Shown here one piece after another: positions 45,041 through 56,329 of a stretch of DNA of 64,000 nt. The stretch's first letter is position 1, and each line of letters starts with the position of its first letter. The translations under genes and the position numbers were made by a program. Source of the stretch: Schistocerca nitens (taxonomy: Eukaryota; Arthropoda; Insecta; Orthoptera; Acrididae); contig NC_064614.1 in the NCBI RefSeq assembly GCF_023898315.1, forward strand, positions 504,572,109 through 504,636,108, written 5' to 3'. The notes under the pieces were generated by a model, which made no database searches, was not told the origin of the DNA, and saw nothing but the letters and a program-made list of their open reading frames with translations.

Positions 45041-45281
45041 TTAATCATTGTGCGTAAGTCTTTCCACAGAATAGATATTCTGCACAGAGTCCATGAGGGA
45101 AAATGAAGCCACGTTATACATTGGACGTGGCATAATTACGCTTCAGAGAGAGAAAGAATTGCTAATAAGTTTTGAGGAACAAGCTATTAGGGCACAGGTC
45201 ACAGCGAATTGTCTCAGGTTGCTCGTGGAATCAGAAACGAAGGTAGAATCGAACGAAGAATTCTATCTGAACCAGCTGTGG

Positions 45282-45337
45282 CGATTCCGACAAGAGAGAC
45301 ACAATGTGACGATTCCGACAAGAGAGACACAAATGAG
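45282..45337 (+). repeat. 28-bp tandem duplication
   Basis: Two adjacent copies of a unit starting cgattccgacaagagagaca (45,282-45,309 and 45,310-45,337), differing near the end. It lies between protease and RT. Confidence 0.88.
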
Positions 45338-45369
45338 GCGAGAGACAGATCAGGAGATCAAGGAAATAG

Positions 45370-46140
45370 TGGAGGGAAAGCATGACGTCGAGGATCCACA
45401 TAAGAAAGAATTATGTGGTATTTTACAGGTTAATGCAGAGACTTTCTTGCCCAAGACAGGTGCTATAAGAAATCAATATAAATTCGAAGTCAGTGAACAT
45501 CAGACGTTTTGCGCAACACCATATGCAATATCGCTTGTACATAAGAAAGATGGTTTGTGAAGAACTGAACAAGACGATGAATGAAGGAATAGTCGAGCAC
45601 GCAACATCACCTTACAACAGCCCCTTACTTGTGGTAATAAAAAATTATCAAACAATCCGCTTTGTATCTTATTCTCGGCACATCAGCATTATAATTGCGG
45701 CAGAGACAGACAGGTCGGAGAAGCTGGAGACCTTATTACAGAAGTTTCATGGAATATAATTATTAACGATGACTGATTTTCGAGAAAGTTTCTGGCAGAT
45801 AGAGCAGACGTCATTTCTTGCTTTCGGTAGATGTTACCAATTCTAACATCTGCCGTTTGAGTTAAATACAACGTAAGTTGCTTTTATCCGTTGTTTGGAT
45901 AGTATATTGTCTCATACCTTACAGAAACGTTTAAACAGCTACGAGCATGATATACTGATAGCTGAAAGCTCACGGAAGCAGCGCATTAAGGTATTGAGGA
46001 CACTCCAGTCCACGCTGAAAAGTCATGGCGTTACTGTCAGTTTAGACAAGTCATCTTTTGGATCACTACATGTGAAGTTTTCGGGACACATGATCTCAGC
46101 ACAAGCAATGATCTGGAGAAGACTGAGGTAATTGCCAGAC
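45370..46140 (+). pseudogene. Gypsy reverse transcriptase, broken
   Basis: Visible: a TPYAISLVHKK-type entry block, NEGIVEHATSPYNSPLLVVI, then TDFRESFWQIEQTSF and, at about 45,900-46,090, the palm region. There the usual catalytic Y-x-D-D reads YEHD (SYEHDILIAES), followed by HGVTVSLDKSSFG and KFSGHMIS. Loss of the first Asp of the pair and several stops (45,558, 45,757, 45,846) mean no activity. Confidence 0.7.
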
Positions 46141-46195
46141 TACCTTCCCTAAACACCAGGAAAAAACTATATTAGGGACCTCACTCCTGTGTTCG

Positions 46196-46981
46196 TTGGC
46201 AGGAGAGAAAACGCCTTGGGTATGGAACGCTACGGCAGAGGACGATTTCCATGCTTTAATGTCAGTCCTGATTAATGCACCAGTTCTGGCCCATCCAGAT
46301 ATGTCGAAAGATTACTGCATAATCACAGACTCGGTAAAGAGGGGGCTTGGTGTGAGGGTCTTTCAACAGAAAGAAGAGGATGGCAGAATGGTTAGGAAAA
46401 CAATAGCATTCGCAAGTCTGGTGCTATCTAAGAGTGAGCGGAACTATTCCCTGACAGAACTAGAGGTATTGGCAGTAGTGTGGGCCTTCCAGATATTGCG
46501 TTATTTTTCTTTCGGGAGAAAAATAATAGTCTATACGGACCATAAAACATAAGAATTTCTGCTTACGATAGTACTGACACATGATCGTCTTACCAGATGG
46601 CTCTTTTATCTTCAGGAGTTCTATTTTTCAATATCATACGTACCTGGTTCGACGAATGTTGTGACAGATGTATTGTCACGGTTTCCAGTACGGTTGACCG
46701 AAGATATGAAAGAGAATGCTGAAGAAAATCACTTCAGTTTGTTTTATTTTAAAAAGGTAGTCGGGAAAGACCTCATAGTCAGGTCACTAAACGACATTGC
46801 AAGAAGGCAAGATAAAGATCCAGTACTACTAGCCATCAAGAACAGATGGAAGGACAAGAGCCAAGCGAATATTAGGCAGTACTACGTATTGAGAAAAGGT
46901 GTATTATTCTATAGAAGGAAGACAAACGAGACCTTGTGGCTGGTCTGCCTTCCAGAAGATTTCATAGACCATACGATATGA
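46196..46981 (+). pseudogene. Gypsy RNase H region
   Basis: Shows LINAPVLAHPDMSKDYCIIT (start of RNase H, with its Asp), KTIAFASLVLSKSERNYSLT, ELEVLAVVWAFQILRYF and YTDHKT. After a stop at 46,550 come RLTRWLFYLQEF and SYVPGSTNVVTDVLSR. The domain degrades the RNA strand of the hybrid. It is better preserved than the RT. Confidence 0.78.
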
Positions 46982-47990
46982 TACATTCATTTGAGCTACG
47001 CCCACGTTGGTCCGAGAAAATGCTTTTTGAAATTAAAAGCATTATGTCATTTTAAGAATATGGAATGGAGGATTAGAAAGGTGTTGGCTAATTGTAAGGT
47101 CTGCCTAAATGGTAAACTCCCGACACAAGGTAGGCAGGCTCCTATGTTTCCAATTATTCCAAAGAAATTAAAACAGCTCGAGGCCTGTGACTTCCTAGAC
47201 TCCTGCCCAGGTCAAAACAAGGTTTTTGTTATGTTTTTGTTGTTATATAACTAGCTTCAAAATACATAGCACTCATTCCATTGGGCAAGACAGCAGCAGT
47301 GTCCGTTTAGAAATCATTCGAGAGGGGTTTCTTGACGGTCCACAGTTGCGATCGCAATATGTGGTGGGTGGTGGTGGTTAGTGTTTAACGTCCCGTCGAC
47401 AACGAGGTCATTAGAGACGGAGCGCAAGCTCGGGTTAGGGAAGGATTGGGAAGGAAATCGGCCGTGCCCTTTCAAAGGAACCATCCCGGCATTTGCCTGA
47501 AACGATTTAGGGAAATCACGGAAAACCTAAATCAGGATGGCCGGAGACGGGATTGAACCGTCGTCCTCCCGAATGCGACTCCAGTGTGCTAACCACTGCG
47601 CCACCTCGCTCGGTCGATCGCAATATGGTTGGAAACATTAAAAAGTTACAGGATTAGACTCTTTTTAATTTCATGCTACAGACCTGCATCTAACCCTGCA
47701 GCGTATTATGTGTGATTTAGGAAGTCTCTTCTCGAAACAGCACAAGAACTAGGACGTTTCCTTACCAGACTTTCAGGATGTCATGAATGAGTGGCCACAC
47801 AGCTGCACCAAGCTTGCGCCCATCATGGTAGTGAAGAACCGACAACCACGAGCTCAGATGAGAGAAGTAATGGACTACCCGCCTAGAGATAAGGAACGAC
47901 ATGAAAACAGTGTCAAACAAGCGCTAATTCATCTCATGGTGGCAGCCATGAAAAGAAAGGAAAGAACAGGCAAAAAAGCGAGTATTAGAC
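46982..47990 (+). pseudogene. Gypsy integrase fragments, split by SINE
   Basis: The zinc-binding HHCC part is visible (YAHVGPRKCFLKLKA to LANCKVC, 46,991-47,110), then the start of the core (QLEACDFLDSCPG). The SINE at 47,362-47,614 interrupts it. Past it, short pieces such as SCYRPASNPAAYYV and LGRFLTRLS fit the later core, frame-broken. Confidence 0.65.
47362..47614 (-). mobile_element. SINE family E with target duplication
   Basis: Minus strand: head gagcgaggtggcgcagtggt, box B-like ggttcaatcccg, and the same body as the 7,383 copy, with a longer 3' part including gggacgttaaacactaacc. The duplication cgatcgcaatatg (47,349-47,361 and 47,615-47,627) flanks it. Confidence 0.93.
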
Positions 47991-48160
47991 AGTGACTATT
48001 AGGACATAAAGTACTGCTATATTCTCACCGCCTCTCGAACAAACGAAAAGCGGTGTGCCACAAATTCCTTTCGGTCTATGATGGATCCATGTAAATTGGC
48101 AGAATTTCTCTCGAGAACGCGTTGGAACTGAAATCGATGAAAACAGGAAAATCAATTACT

Positions 48161-49709
48161 GTCACCAACCAGCAACGCACGTCAACCCCTTCACAGAGTA
48201 AGAAAGAGTTTGCTTGTGGAACAAACAAATGAAGAATTTAAATGCAAGCTGGAGGTAGTCGGCCTTGCATAATGGAACAAAGATTGATGTTACACTTTCT
48301 TTTATATCATTTATCTCATGTGGAACACATGTGGTTGGATAAATCATTTCGGACACAAAGGACAAATTAGTAATTCAGAGGACTAGTGATTGATAACTTA
48401 GACTTTTTTATGTTTTCTTCTGTCATAACTACTATTTATTCAGTAGTTAAAATAGTCACAGCCACTAAAAAATGGTAGAGTTGTAAAAAGTGTCAAGGCC
48501 TTGTAAAGAAGTGAACCGTTACCGCATGAGGTCAGTAACATTCTTTTATTTGAGGAAGGAAAATGGGGTTATCACGATGAATGTGATGATCAGAGGGGCA
48601 AGTGGATGGTGACAGAGAGGGGAAAGGCTGGGTTATCTTTTAAGATTATTGGAAATAACATGGGGAAGGTTTCTACTACTCAGTGTGCCGAGAGCGACTA
48701 TGCGGTTGATGCATCATAGGGCTGTTCTTAGAATGGAGGGAAGTAGGGTTGATGTGGTATTAAGGTCCACGCAGAGGTTACATTTGGGCACAGATTAATA
48801 GGGTGGAAAGACTAGAAGGGGAACGCCAAGAAGCTTTTGCATCCGAATATAGGTGGGGAAGGAAAGAAAAGTTATGAAGTCCGCCCAAAGGTGCGTTTGT
48901 GTTGAGTATTAAAGAATTCGGGAGGAAAGAATTTGGGGACGTTTACATATAATTGTTTAGGAGAAATGAAATGTTAAGGACAGCTAGAAACAGAAACTAT
49001 ACAATATGGATTGACAGAAGTTTGATGTCTATCAACCAAGAATTGTGCTATAAACATACAATACCAATTTAAACAAAGAATGACTGACGTTTCAATGACT
49101 TTATTTTCTTATATACATGAATACGACGCCATTGAAGTAAGAGCGAAAAGGAGGAATAACATGGGAAGTAAATACCCATTGATGATATATCAGATGGCAA
49201 GAGAGGAACGTGTCACGGAAAAAAAAGACTTACAAAGGAAACATACACAAGTACAGAGAAATCGTCTCTATATTTTAAATTTTTATTTGAAATTATTCTG
49301 TCTAACGTTTGTTTGACGCCACATTTGAACAATTCAGTGATGAAGAATTTCTTTTTTTTGTTCTATTTTCTTTGAAGGTACCATACAAAAAGTCGAGCGA
49401 CAGTTAGTTAGGTGGCGTACATTGATATAGATAGAAAATAGCATGAATGGGTGGATTCAGTTCGATCCAGCTTCTTATGTTAAAAATCGTATTAGGATAA
49501 AATTACATAAGGGCATGAAAGCATGTACGATTATTCCAGTACGACGATAATGATGGGTTAAGGCATACATAAGTTATCGTAAAGGACTAAACTTCCACCT
49601 TGTAATCCGTATTTTGTATGTCTTGGTATGATTTTAGGCCACTGATCCAAAGAATTTAGTATTTATAAAAGAAAAAAAAACATATTGAAAGACATAGAGC
49701 CGTTGTATA
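48161..49709. other. Unassigned AT-rich sequence
   Basis: No gene or repeat recognised. A gypsy 3' LTR would be expected near its left end but none could be matched. Confidence 0.3.
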
Positions 49710-49711
49710 TA

Positions 49712-51046
49712 CGAGGGCGGTTCAGAAAGTAACCTCCGGTTGGTCACAGTGCGGGTTGTGGGGGGAGTAGCGACACCACCTGTGCGTTCACGCACTCAAC
49801 AGGTCAGTCGGCATCAAGCCGTGGTCGAGTGAACGTCGTACCTGCGCTAGTTTAGTTTTTGTGGCAGTTTGAAATGTGTGCTGCAATAGAAAACCCCGCC
49901 AAATGTGAAGCGCGTGCTGTCATAAGGTTTTTTACAGCCAAAGGATATTCTGCAGCAGCTATTCATCGTGAGCTTTGTGCCGTGTACGGACCAAGAGTTA
50001 TGAGTGAAGGAGTTGTCCGTGAATGGGTACGTTTATTTAAAAGTGGACGAGAAAACGTTCATGATGAAGAGAGGAGTGGTAGACCATCATTGGTGACTGA
50101 CGAACTCGTTCAGACAGTTGATGCAAAAGTTCGTGAAAATCGACGTTTCTCAATGTCGGAGTTGTCTACTGGTTTTCCACAGATTTCTAAGACTCTCTTG
50201 TACGAGATAGTGACAGCAAGATTGGGTTACCGTAAGTTCTGTGCACGATGGGTGCCCAAAATTCTTACCGACCACCACAAAACTCAAAGAATGGCCTCTG
50301 CATTAGACTTTCTGTCACGTTATGAGGACGAAGGAGAACCATTGTTAAACAGAATCGTGACCGGTGACGAAACCTGGATTAAGTACGTGAACCCTGAGAC
50401 AAAAGAACAATCAAAGATGTGGGCACATTCAAATTCGCCTACCAAACCAAGAAAAGCCTCGCAAGATTTTTCTGCCAGAAAACTGATGGCAACGGTGTTT
50501 TGGGATGCCAAAGGGGTGTTGTTGGTTGAATTCATGGAACGTGGTACGACCATTAATCAAGACGTGTACTGTGAAACAATAAAAAAGTTACGACGGGCTA
50601 TACAGAACAAACGCCGTGGTATGCTGACTTCCGGTATCGTTTTTTTGCACGATAACGCCCGTCCTCACTCTGCTCGCAGAACAACGGCCCTTCTTGAGTC
50701 CTTCAAGTGGGACGTTATCAACCATCCACCTTACAGCCCAGACCTGGCGCCAAGTGATTATCACCTCTTCATGCATTTGAAGAAATGGCTCGGGTCACAG
50801 CGGTTTGATGACGACGAAGAGCTCAAAGATGCGGTCACAGGCTGGCTCCAGGCACAAGCGGGTGATTTTTATGCAGAAGGAATTTCAAAGCTTGTGAAGA
50901 GATACGATAAGTGCCTCAATCGCTATGGAGACTATGTAGAAAAATAGTGCAAAGATGTAGTTGTAAGATGTATATATTAAAATATTTTTATTTAACTTGG
51001 TGTATTTTTTTAAACCAACCGGAAGTTACTTTCTGAACGGCCCTCG
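49712..51046 (+). mobile_element. Intact mariner transposon
   Basis: A 1,335-bp element flanked by TA (49,710-49,711; 51,047-51,048). Inverted ends beginning cgagggc match over about 31 bases with two differences. One uninterrupted transposase gene. The first bases of its ends resemble those of the mariner at 40,908, but the proteins differ clearly. Confidence 0.95.
49859..50947 (+). CDS. Mariner transposase, open reading frame
   Basis: A cut-and-paste transposase of 362 residues from the ATG at 49,859; the ATG five codons later (MCAAIENPAKC) is an equally likely start. Parts: an N-terminal helix-turn-helix (YSAAAIHRELCAVYG, VVREWVRLFKSGR), a second one (FSMSELSTGFPQISKTLLYE), WVPKILTDHHKTQ, then catalytic TGDETWIKYV, FLHDNARPH and YSPDLAPSDYHLF (Asp, Asp, Asp, with 34 residues between the last two, the DD34D signature). 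C terminus YGDYVEK. Length and all key residues are normal for mariner; no stop or frameshift. Activity is plausible but unproven. Confidence 0.95.
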   Translation: MWQFEMCAAIENPAKCEARAVIRFFTAKGYSAAAIHRELCAVYGPRVMSEGVVREWVRLFKSGRENVHDEERSGRPSLVTDELVQTVDAKVRENRRFSMSELSTGFPQISKTLLYEIVTARLGYRKFCARWVPKILTDHHKTQRMASALDFLSRYEDEGEPLLNRIVTGDETWIKYVNPETKEQSKMWAHSNSPTKPRKASQDFSARKLMATVFWDAKGVLLVEFMERGTTINQDVYCETIKKLRRAIQNKRRGMLTSGIVFLHDNARPHSARRTTALLESFKWDVINHPPYSPDLAPSDYHLFMHLKKWLGSQRFDDDEELKDAVTGWLQAQAGDFYAEGISKLVKRYDKCLNRYGDYVEK

Positions 51047-51048
51047 TA

Positions 51049-53157
51049 CAAGGCAATTTCATAAATCATTCCACTTTTCGTTAATGTTTAATAAGTCTAA
51101 TTTCGACCCACCTGCGGTTCCTTTCTTCTCTATATACATGAGGGGCAAGCTATAGGTATTTTTAGGATTAGAAAGTTGCAGTCTCACACTTATAGAATCG
51201 TCACACCTCGTATGCCGTGTTCTGCCAAGAGCATAGAGCCATAAATACCTGTAGGTTTTACATAGTCTGCATAGTGTTCAGCAGTACATTGCTCTCCTAC
51301 CAGCAGACAAGCGCTGTATTCTCTGCATTTTCCGAAAAAGGCTCATTGTCGCCCCCACTTCCGGGACCATTACCATACATAACAAAGCGTGGAGGGGCGT
51401 GTCGTCTTTACAAACCAGTTTCCTCACAGCTAGACAACAGTGGGGACTGCGATTCATCCACAAAGGCAGACCTTGACGGCGAGGTAGAAGGGGTACGACA
51501 TTCGCCGACTGAATAATTTGGATGTTGACAAAAGCAACTCTCCAATCAGCAGCGGAAGTCAAGCAGCGACACGAGCTGGCATCACATGAACTTGAGCTAA
51601 GCTAATCCATAACCCGATACCAATGTTTACCCGATCGTTTGTGCCATACCGTGAGGTACAGGATAAAACGACATATCCGGTAAACGTATTCCAATAGCAC
51701 ATACCATAGCTATTTTCCTGCACCATATCCTTACGAATACCTCAAACTACGCTCTGCACCAGTATGTGCAGAAGACAACAACCCATAGAACTTCTTGATG
51801 ATTGGGCTAAAAGCAATACCAATCCACTCCCACAGTGGAGTCCTGCAGTCCAGCCGATGAAGAAGACGTTTGTATATGCTAATTCGACGTCATATTGAGA
51901 ATCTGGCTCTTCAGTAACGAGCCTTGAATACGCCCACGCCAGCTGTCACTAACAGATGAGATGCGACGGAGAACAACAGCAACGGTAACGGATTTCTCTT
52001 CACCAAGAAGCAAGGACAATGTCATTCCTTTTCACTGAGCAACTTGACCTTCGCCCTCCACAGACGTGGTGGAATGAACCATTGTCCCCATAACAAGTGT
52101 GTTAAGCCTGTGTCTCCAAAAGTACGAGAAAAGGTGTCGTCCTGTGTGTCGTGTGCTATCCCCAATTGAGTGTAGGAAAAAGAGTTTTGTGAATTATATA
52201 CGAATGTTCTCTCTTTTTCAGCAAGGCTGTTCTCGAATTATTTGTAAAGTTTTTCTTTTATGTCCCTCACATTTATTTGTTTTAACACCATATAATTCAA
52301 TTGTTTCTCAATGTTATGCTATGTCATTTACTTACAATGTTATCATTACACGATTTTGTAATTGCTAATATGTTTGAATTGTTGTAAAAGTGGGAATCTC
52401 AAATTATTACTTATGGGTTCCCTTTGTAAAGTACTAGAGTATTTGTGAATTCACTTTCGATGTTTACTTTTATAAAAAAAAAGGTTTTTCATATTGTGAT
52501 TTATAGTTTATAGTTACTGTAGTATCTAATTTCAAGCAAAAGTGTTTAAATGGAAGGTCGTAGGAAACAATATGCTAATTCGCTCTTTTGAGGCGCCAAC
52601 AGGATACAGCCAAAACATAAAGCCAAAACACTTCCCTTTCTTTAGCTGTAGGCCTCTGGGTGAGAAAACGCGGGAATTTCGTAGGTCAGCCTCGTCTGAC
52701 GTAGTACTTTTGGAAAATTATTGAAAAGTGGGAGGACGCTTCAGGAGAAATGACACTTGCCAGTGAGCGACTGCTCGTGAGAGGCTAGGATAGGCTCTCG
52801 AAGAATGGGTGAATGTTACAAGGAAAGACAGGTGAACTAAGATGGCACTTCGTCCGCTGCTGGTGAGAGAATCACTTCGAATTACGCTCCAAGAATTCAG
52901 TGTGAGAAGTAGTCATTCCACTTTGCAGCTCTAACTGGAGCATAACGTAAAGTTTGCGTTAGGTAGCTTTTCGGGATTCACAGGCATAGTATGACACAGT
53001 GGCCACCATCATCAGCGCTGGCGGACAACACAATAACGCTATTAAAAAAGGTAAGATCTGCAATTGGCTTCGGCGTTTATAGGTCGCAATGTACTCTGTA
53101 AAAATTAGACTTTTAATCAGTAGGAGGAAGAATCCCTTCTGATGTTCGTAATATTAC
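51049..53157. other. Unassigned sequence
   Basis: No gene or repeat recognised. Short reading frames (for example 51,217-51,516) show no family motif. Confidence 0.3.
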
Positions 53158-53158
53158 G

Positions 53159-53772
53159 AACTCAAATTTTGTCAATCACTGTCATCAGAACGTGGAAACG
53201 GATCAGTGTGCTAACAATGTAGTAACTTATCTATAGGTTCCTTGATTTGAATCCACACCGACCTAAGGTACTTGTAATTGTTTCATGTTTTTGCGATAAT
53301 CCTCTGGAACCGCAAGACCGCTACGGTCGCGGGTTCGAATCCTGCCTCGGGCATGGATGTTTGTGATGTCCTTAGGTTAGGTAGGTTTAAGTAGTTCTAA
53401 GTTCTAGGGGACTAATGACCTCAGCAGTTGAGTCCCATAGTGCTCAGAGCCATTTGAACCATTTTTCGATAATCTCTCAGTGAATGGGATGTTTTAAGCA
53501 TGTTCGCATTATACTTCAGAGCAACTACTGCACTCGTTTCGTATGAAGATCGGTAATAAGCAATAGAACTTGCGTTAGCTTTGACTTTCGTAACATGCAT
53601 ACCTCACCTGATCTCAAAAATTAAATTTCAGTGTCACTATTCCACGACCGTTTGGAAGTCTGTAGGACCATAATTTAGCATTAATAAAAACTCTTTACAT
53701 AACAAATGATAGTCTACAGTCTCCATTGGACGTCGACATACCGATACAGGTTAATTACGTAAAGGTGTTGGC
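53159..53772. repeat. Unclassified dispersed repeat, copy 2
   Basis: Homologous to 39,378-39,836 across its length once the inserted SINE (53,302-53,466) is removed. Unlike copy 1 it is not preceded by a family G SINE, so that SINE is not part of the repeat. Confidence 0.75.
53302..53466 (+). mobile_element. SINE family A, 5'-truncated
   Basis: Starts inside the head (ctctggaaccgcaagaccgc) and has box B and the full tail. The duplication cgataatc (53,294-53,301 and 53,467-53,474) flanks it. Inserted in copy 2 of the unclassified repeat. Confidence 0.9.
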
Positions 53773-54179
53773 TGTGGACTAGTACACCTTTTACAGATAA
53801 ATAGCTCAAGTGTAAGGGACTAAATTAAGTCGGAATATAAGGAACACCAACAACGTATCCAGAGTAGGTTTGTGCGAAAGCCCACTGGATATTTTTATTG
53901 GTGAAAGGACATGACAGATTACTAAACAATGTTAACTAGCAGACACCCGGAGAAGACGCTTTTGATCTGTCGATAATCGTTAAAAAATCTTCAAAAGCGC
54001 CGTTGAGGGCGGAAACTACAAATATTCTTCAACCCCTATGTGTTTACCCATCACAGACATCGCGCAGGTGTAGTTACGCACACAAGAGTTCGTACAGAGG
54101 CGCACAAGTAGTTTAGTTATTCTTCACACCCTATTTCCGTAAATCAAACAGAAAGAAATATATCTTACAATATAAACAA
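53773..54179. other. Unassigned sequence
   Basis: No gene or repeat recognised. Confidence 0.3.
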
Positions 54180-54240
54180 ACCTCTGCCACGTGCTTGAAG
54201 CTAATCCGCAGAGTGTGGAAGTAGACGTAGAGTCTACAAA
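54180..54240 (+). mobile_element. CR1-like LINE 3' end fragment
   Basis: The block cctctgccacgtgcttgaag followed by ccgcagagtgtggaagtaga parallels the 3' end of the CR1-like element (28,139-28,190). It is a diverged, very short copy or a related subfamily. Confidence 0.55.
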
Positions 54241-55001
54241 TAATATGCTTCACTCTTAGAAAAAAATTAAAACGTAATGCCCCTGTATTGAGGTAGAATT
54301 ATACTTAAAACCACTGGCAGTGTGTTCGATTTCGTGACACAAATAAATGGAAAAGACTACTCATCAAAATAATCACAGTTAGAGCAGCACTTGTAAACAG
54401 GTGTAGGTTGTTAACTTGAGAAAGAAACCATACGAACAACCACATGAAGCCATTAAGGATTCAGAACTGTGTGGATTTACACATACACCAGTAGTCTGTA
54501 AGTTACAATATGGTGTGTGGTGGACGGTACCATGGTAATCCCATTCCTCCCGCCATCATTCACTTACCCCCACCCCACCCCCTTTCTTGTTCCATTAGCG
54601 GGCTGGAAAACGATGATTGTCAGTACTTCGTACCTGTCCATATTTCTCCAATTTTACCCTCATGGTCATTACTTGGGATATAAGATGGCGAAATTAACAT
54701 ACTTGTTATAACATTTGAATTTTGAGCTTAACGTTGCCCACGTTGCGAGGTGTCTTTACTGTACCGTCTCCAATTTCCGTAATGTGAACATGTGCGTGTT
54801 GCTCACGTGCTGTCTAAACTAACTCGATACGACTCTCACTCCTATTTTGAAACTTCTTTACCTTTTCCTTTTAAGGGCTTCGTAAGACACCTGAGATTAG
54901 TACCCAACAATTTTTCGAATGACAGTTTCGTAAGCGGTTTCGTTCGTTAGTTACATGTTCCATAGGGTATTTGAATGAATTTTTTTATACAAATATGGAA
55001 T
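54241..55001. other. Unassigned AT-rich sequence
   Basis: No gene or repeat recognised. Confidence 0.3.
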
Positions 55002-55006
55002 GTCAG

Positions 55007-55488
55007 TGTGGTGTCACTGCCAGACACCACACTTGCTAGGTGGTAGCTTAAATCGGCCGCGGTCCATTAGAACATGTCGGATCCGCGTGTCGCCACTGTG
55101 TGATCGCAGACCGAGCGCCACCACACGGCAGGTCTCGAGAGACGTACGAGAACTCGCCCCAGTTGTACGACGACGTTGCTAGCAAATACACGGACGAAGC
55201 CTTTGCTCTCATTTGCCGAGAGACAGAATAGCCTTCAGCTAAGTTAATGGCTACGACTTAGCAAGGCGCCAATTGTATCAGTGCATGTATCTTACGAGTC
55301 TCATTTGTATAGTCAAGAGAGATGTACCAAAGGAAGCATTAAAAGTTAAGTATATTCCAAAGCTACGTATTTTCTTTATAGCAGTCATAACGTATCCTGT
55401 TCCAGACTTGACGCCAGTCGGCGTGTGTGTACGCGTGCCTTTCGGCTTCCTTCTCAGTGTGGCGTAGCTCGTTTGTTACGCCACAACA
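55007..55488. mobile_element. Solo LTR
   Basis: A 482-bp block starting TGTGGTGTCACTG and ending GCCACAACA, so it has TG...CA ends and short inverted termini (tgtggtg / ccacaaca). A 5-bp duplication GTCAG (55,002-55,006 and 55,489-55,493) flanks it. No internal retroelement sequence or second LTR is nearby, so it is the product of LTR-LTR recombination. It does not match the gypsy element at 40.5-48.2 kb. Family not determined. Confidence 0.85.
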
Positions 55489-55493
55489 GTCAG

Positions 55494-55940
55494 CTCAAAA
55501 ATTCATAGAATTGATTAGTCTCAGCATTAATGGACATGTTACACCATTCTTTACAACATTCCCTCAAGTAGAGCAGCATAGCATCTGCTATACAAATGGA
55601 TACATTCATTTATTTACGTATTTTATCTGGCAGTATTAGGACATCTAGAGCTCTCTTACATATAAAAATATTGCATCTAAGAGTCTCTTTATGCACATAT
55701 AAATTATACACAATAATAATTACATTGTAAAAAAGTTATTATTAGCGGATATGGATAGAAAAATTAATAAGTCAAAAAGCGTCAAAAGATATAGTGAAAG
55801 AAAAGGTAATAGAAGTTAAATTAAAGGAGACAAGGAAAGACATAGCAGTCAGTAAGTTAGATGTGAAAAAATGCAGCAAAAATGCTAGTTCGTGGTTGAA
55901 CAGGAGGAAGACAGTTGGGAATTACCAAGAGGAATATTTG
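55494..55940. other. Unassigned AT-rich sequence
   Basis: No gene or repeat recognised. Confidence 0.3.
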
Positions 55941-55941
55941 A

Positions 55942-56262
55942 ATGGCCACCCGGTTAGCCGTGCGGACTAACGCACGCTTTTCGGACTGGGAAGGAGCGCC
56001 TGGTCCCCGGCACGAATCCGCCCGGCGGGCTTGTGTCGAGGTCCGGTGAGCCGGTCAGTCTTCGGATGGTTTTTAGGCGATTTTCCATCTGCCTCGGCGA
56101 ATGCGGGCTGGTTCCCCTTATTGCGCCTCAGCTACACTATGTTGGCGATTGCTGCGAAAACATGTTCTCCACGTACACGTACACCACCATTACTCTACCA
56201 CGCAAACATAGGGGTTACACTTGTCTGGTGTACAATATTCCGCTTTTCAGCCAAAAGCATGT
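55942..56262 (+). mobile_element. SINE family C, with complete head
   Basis: tRNA-like head (ccggttagccgtgcggacta, box B-like ggcacgaatccgcccggcgg), body ctcagctacactatgttggc, ending at cacttgtctggtgt where the 12,958 copy continues for another 190 bases. It is 3'-shortened or an internal stop-point subfamily. It defines the head for the truncated copies. Confidence 0.8.
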
Positions 56263-56329
56263 TTAAGAATATAACAAGGATGCGGTAGAGAACTTGACGC
56301 CTGCTTTACTATTTAAAATTTAAAAAAAT

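Larger units (their letters stand above)
40554..48160 (+). mobile_element. Ty3/gypsy LTR retrotransposon, decayed, LTRs not found
   Basis: Order on the plus strand: gag-like, protease, reverse transcriptase, RNase H, integrase, the gypsy order. A mariner (40,908-42,248), a SINE B (43,756-43,958) and a SINE E (47,362-47,614) are inserted; element sequence resumes after each. The reading frame is broken many times. I could not identify paired LTRs, so outer limits are those of recognisable coding. Confidence 0.75.
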
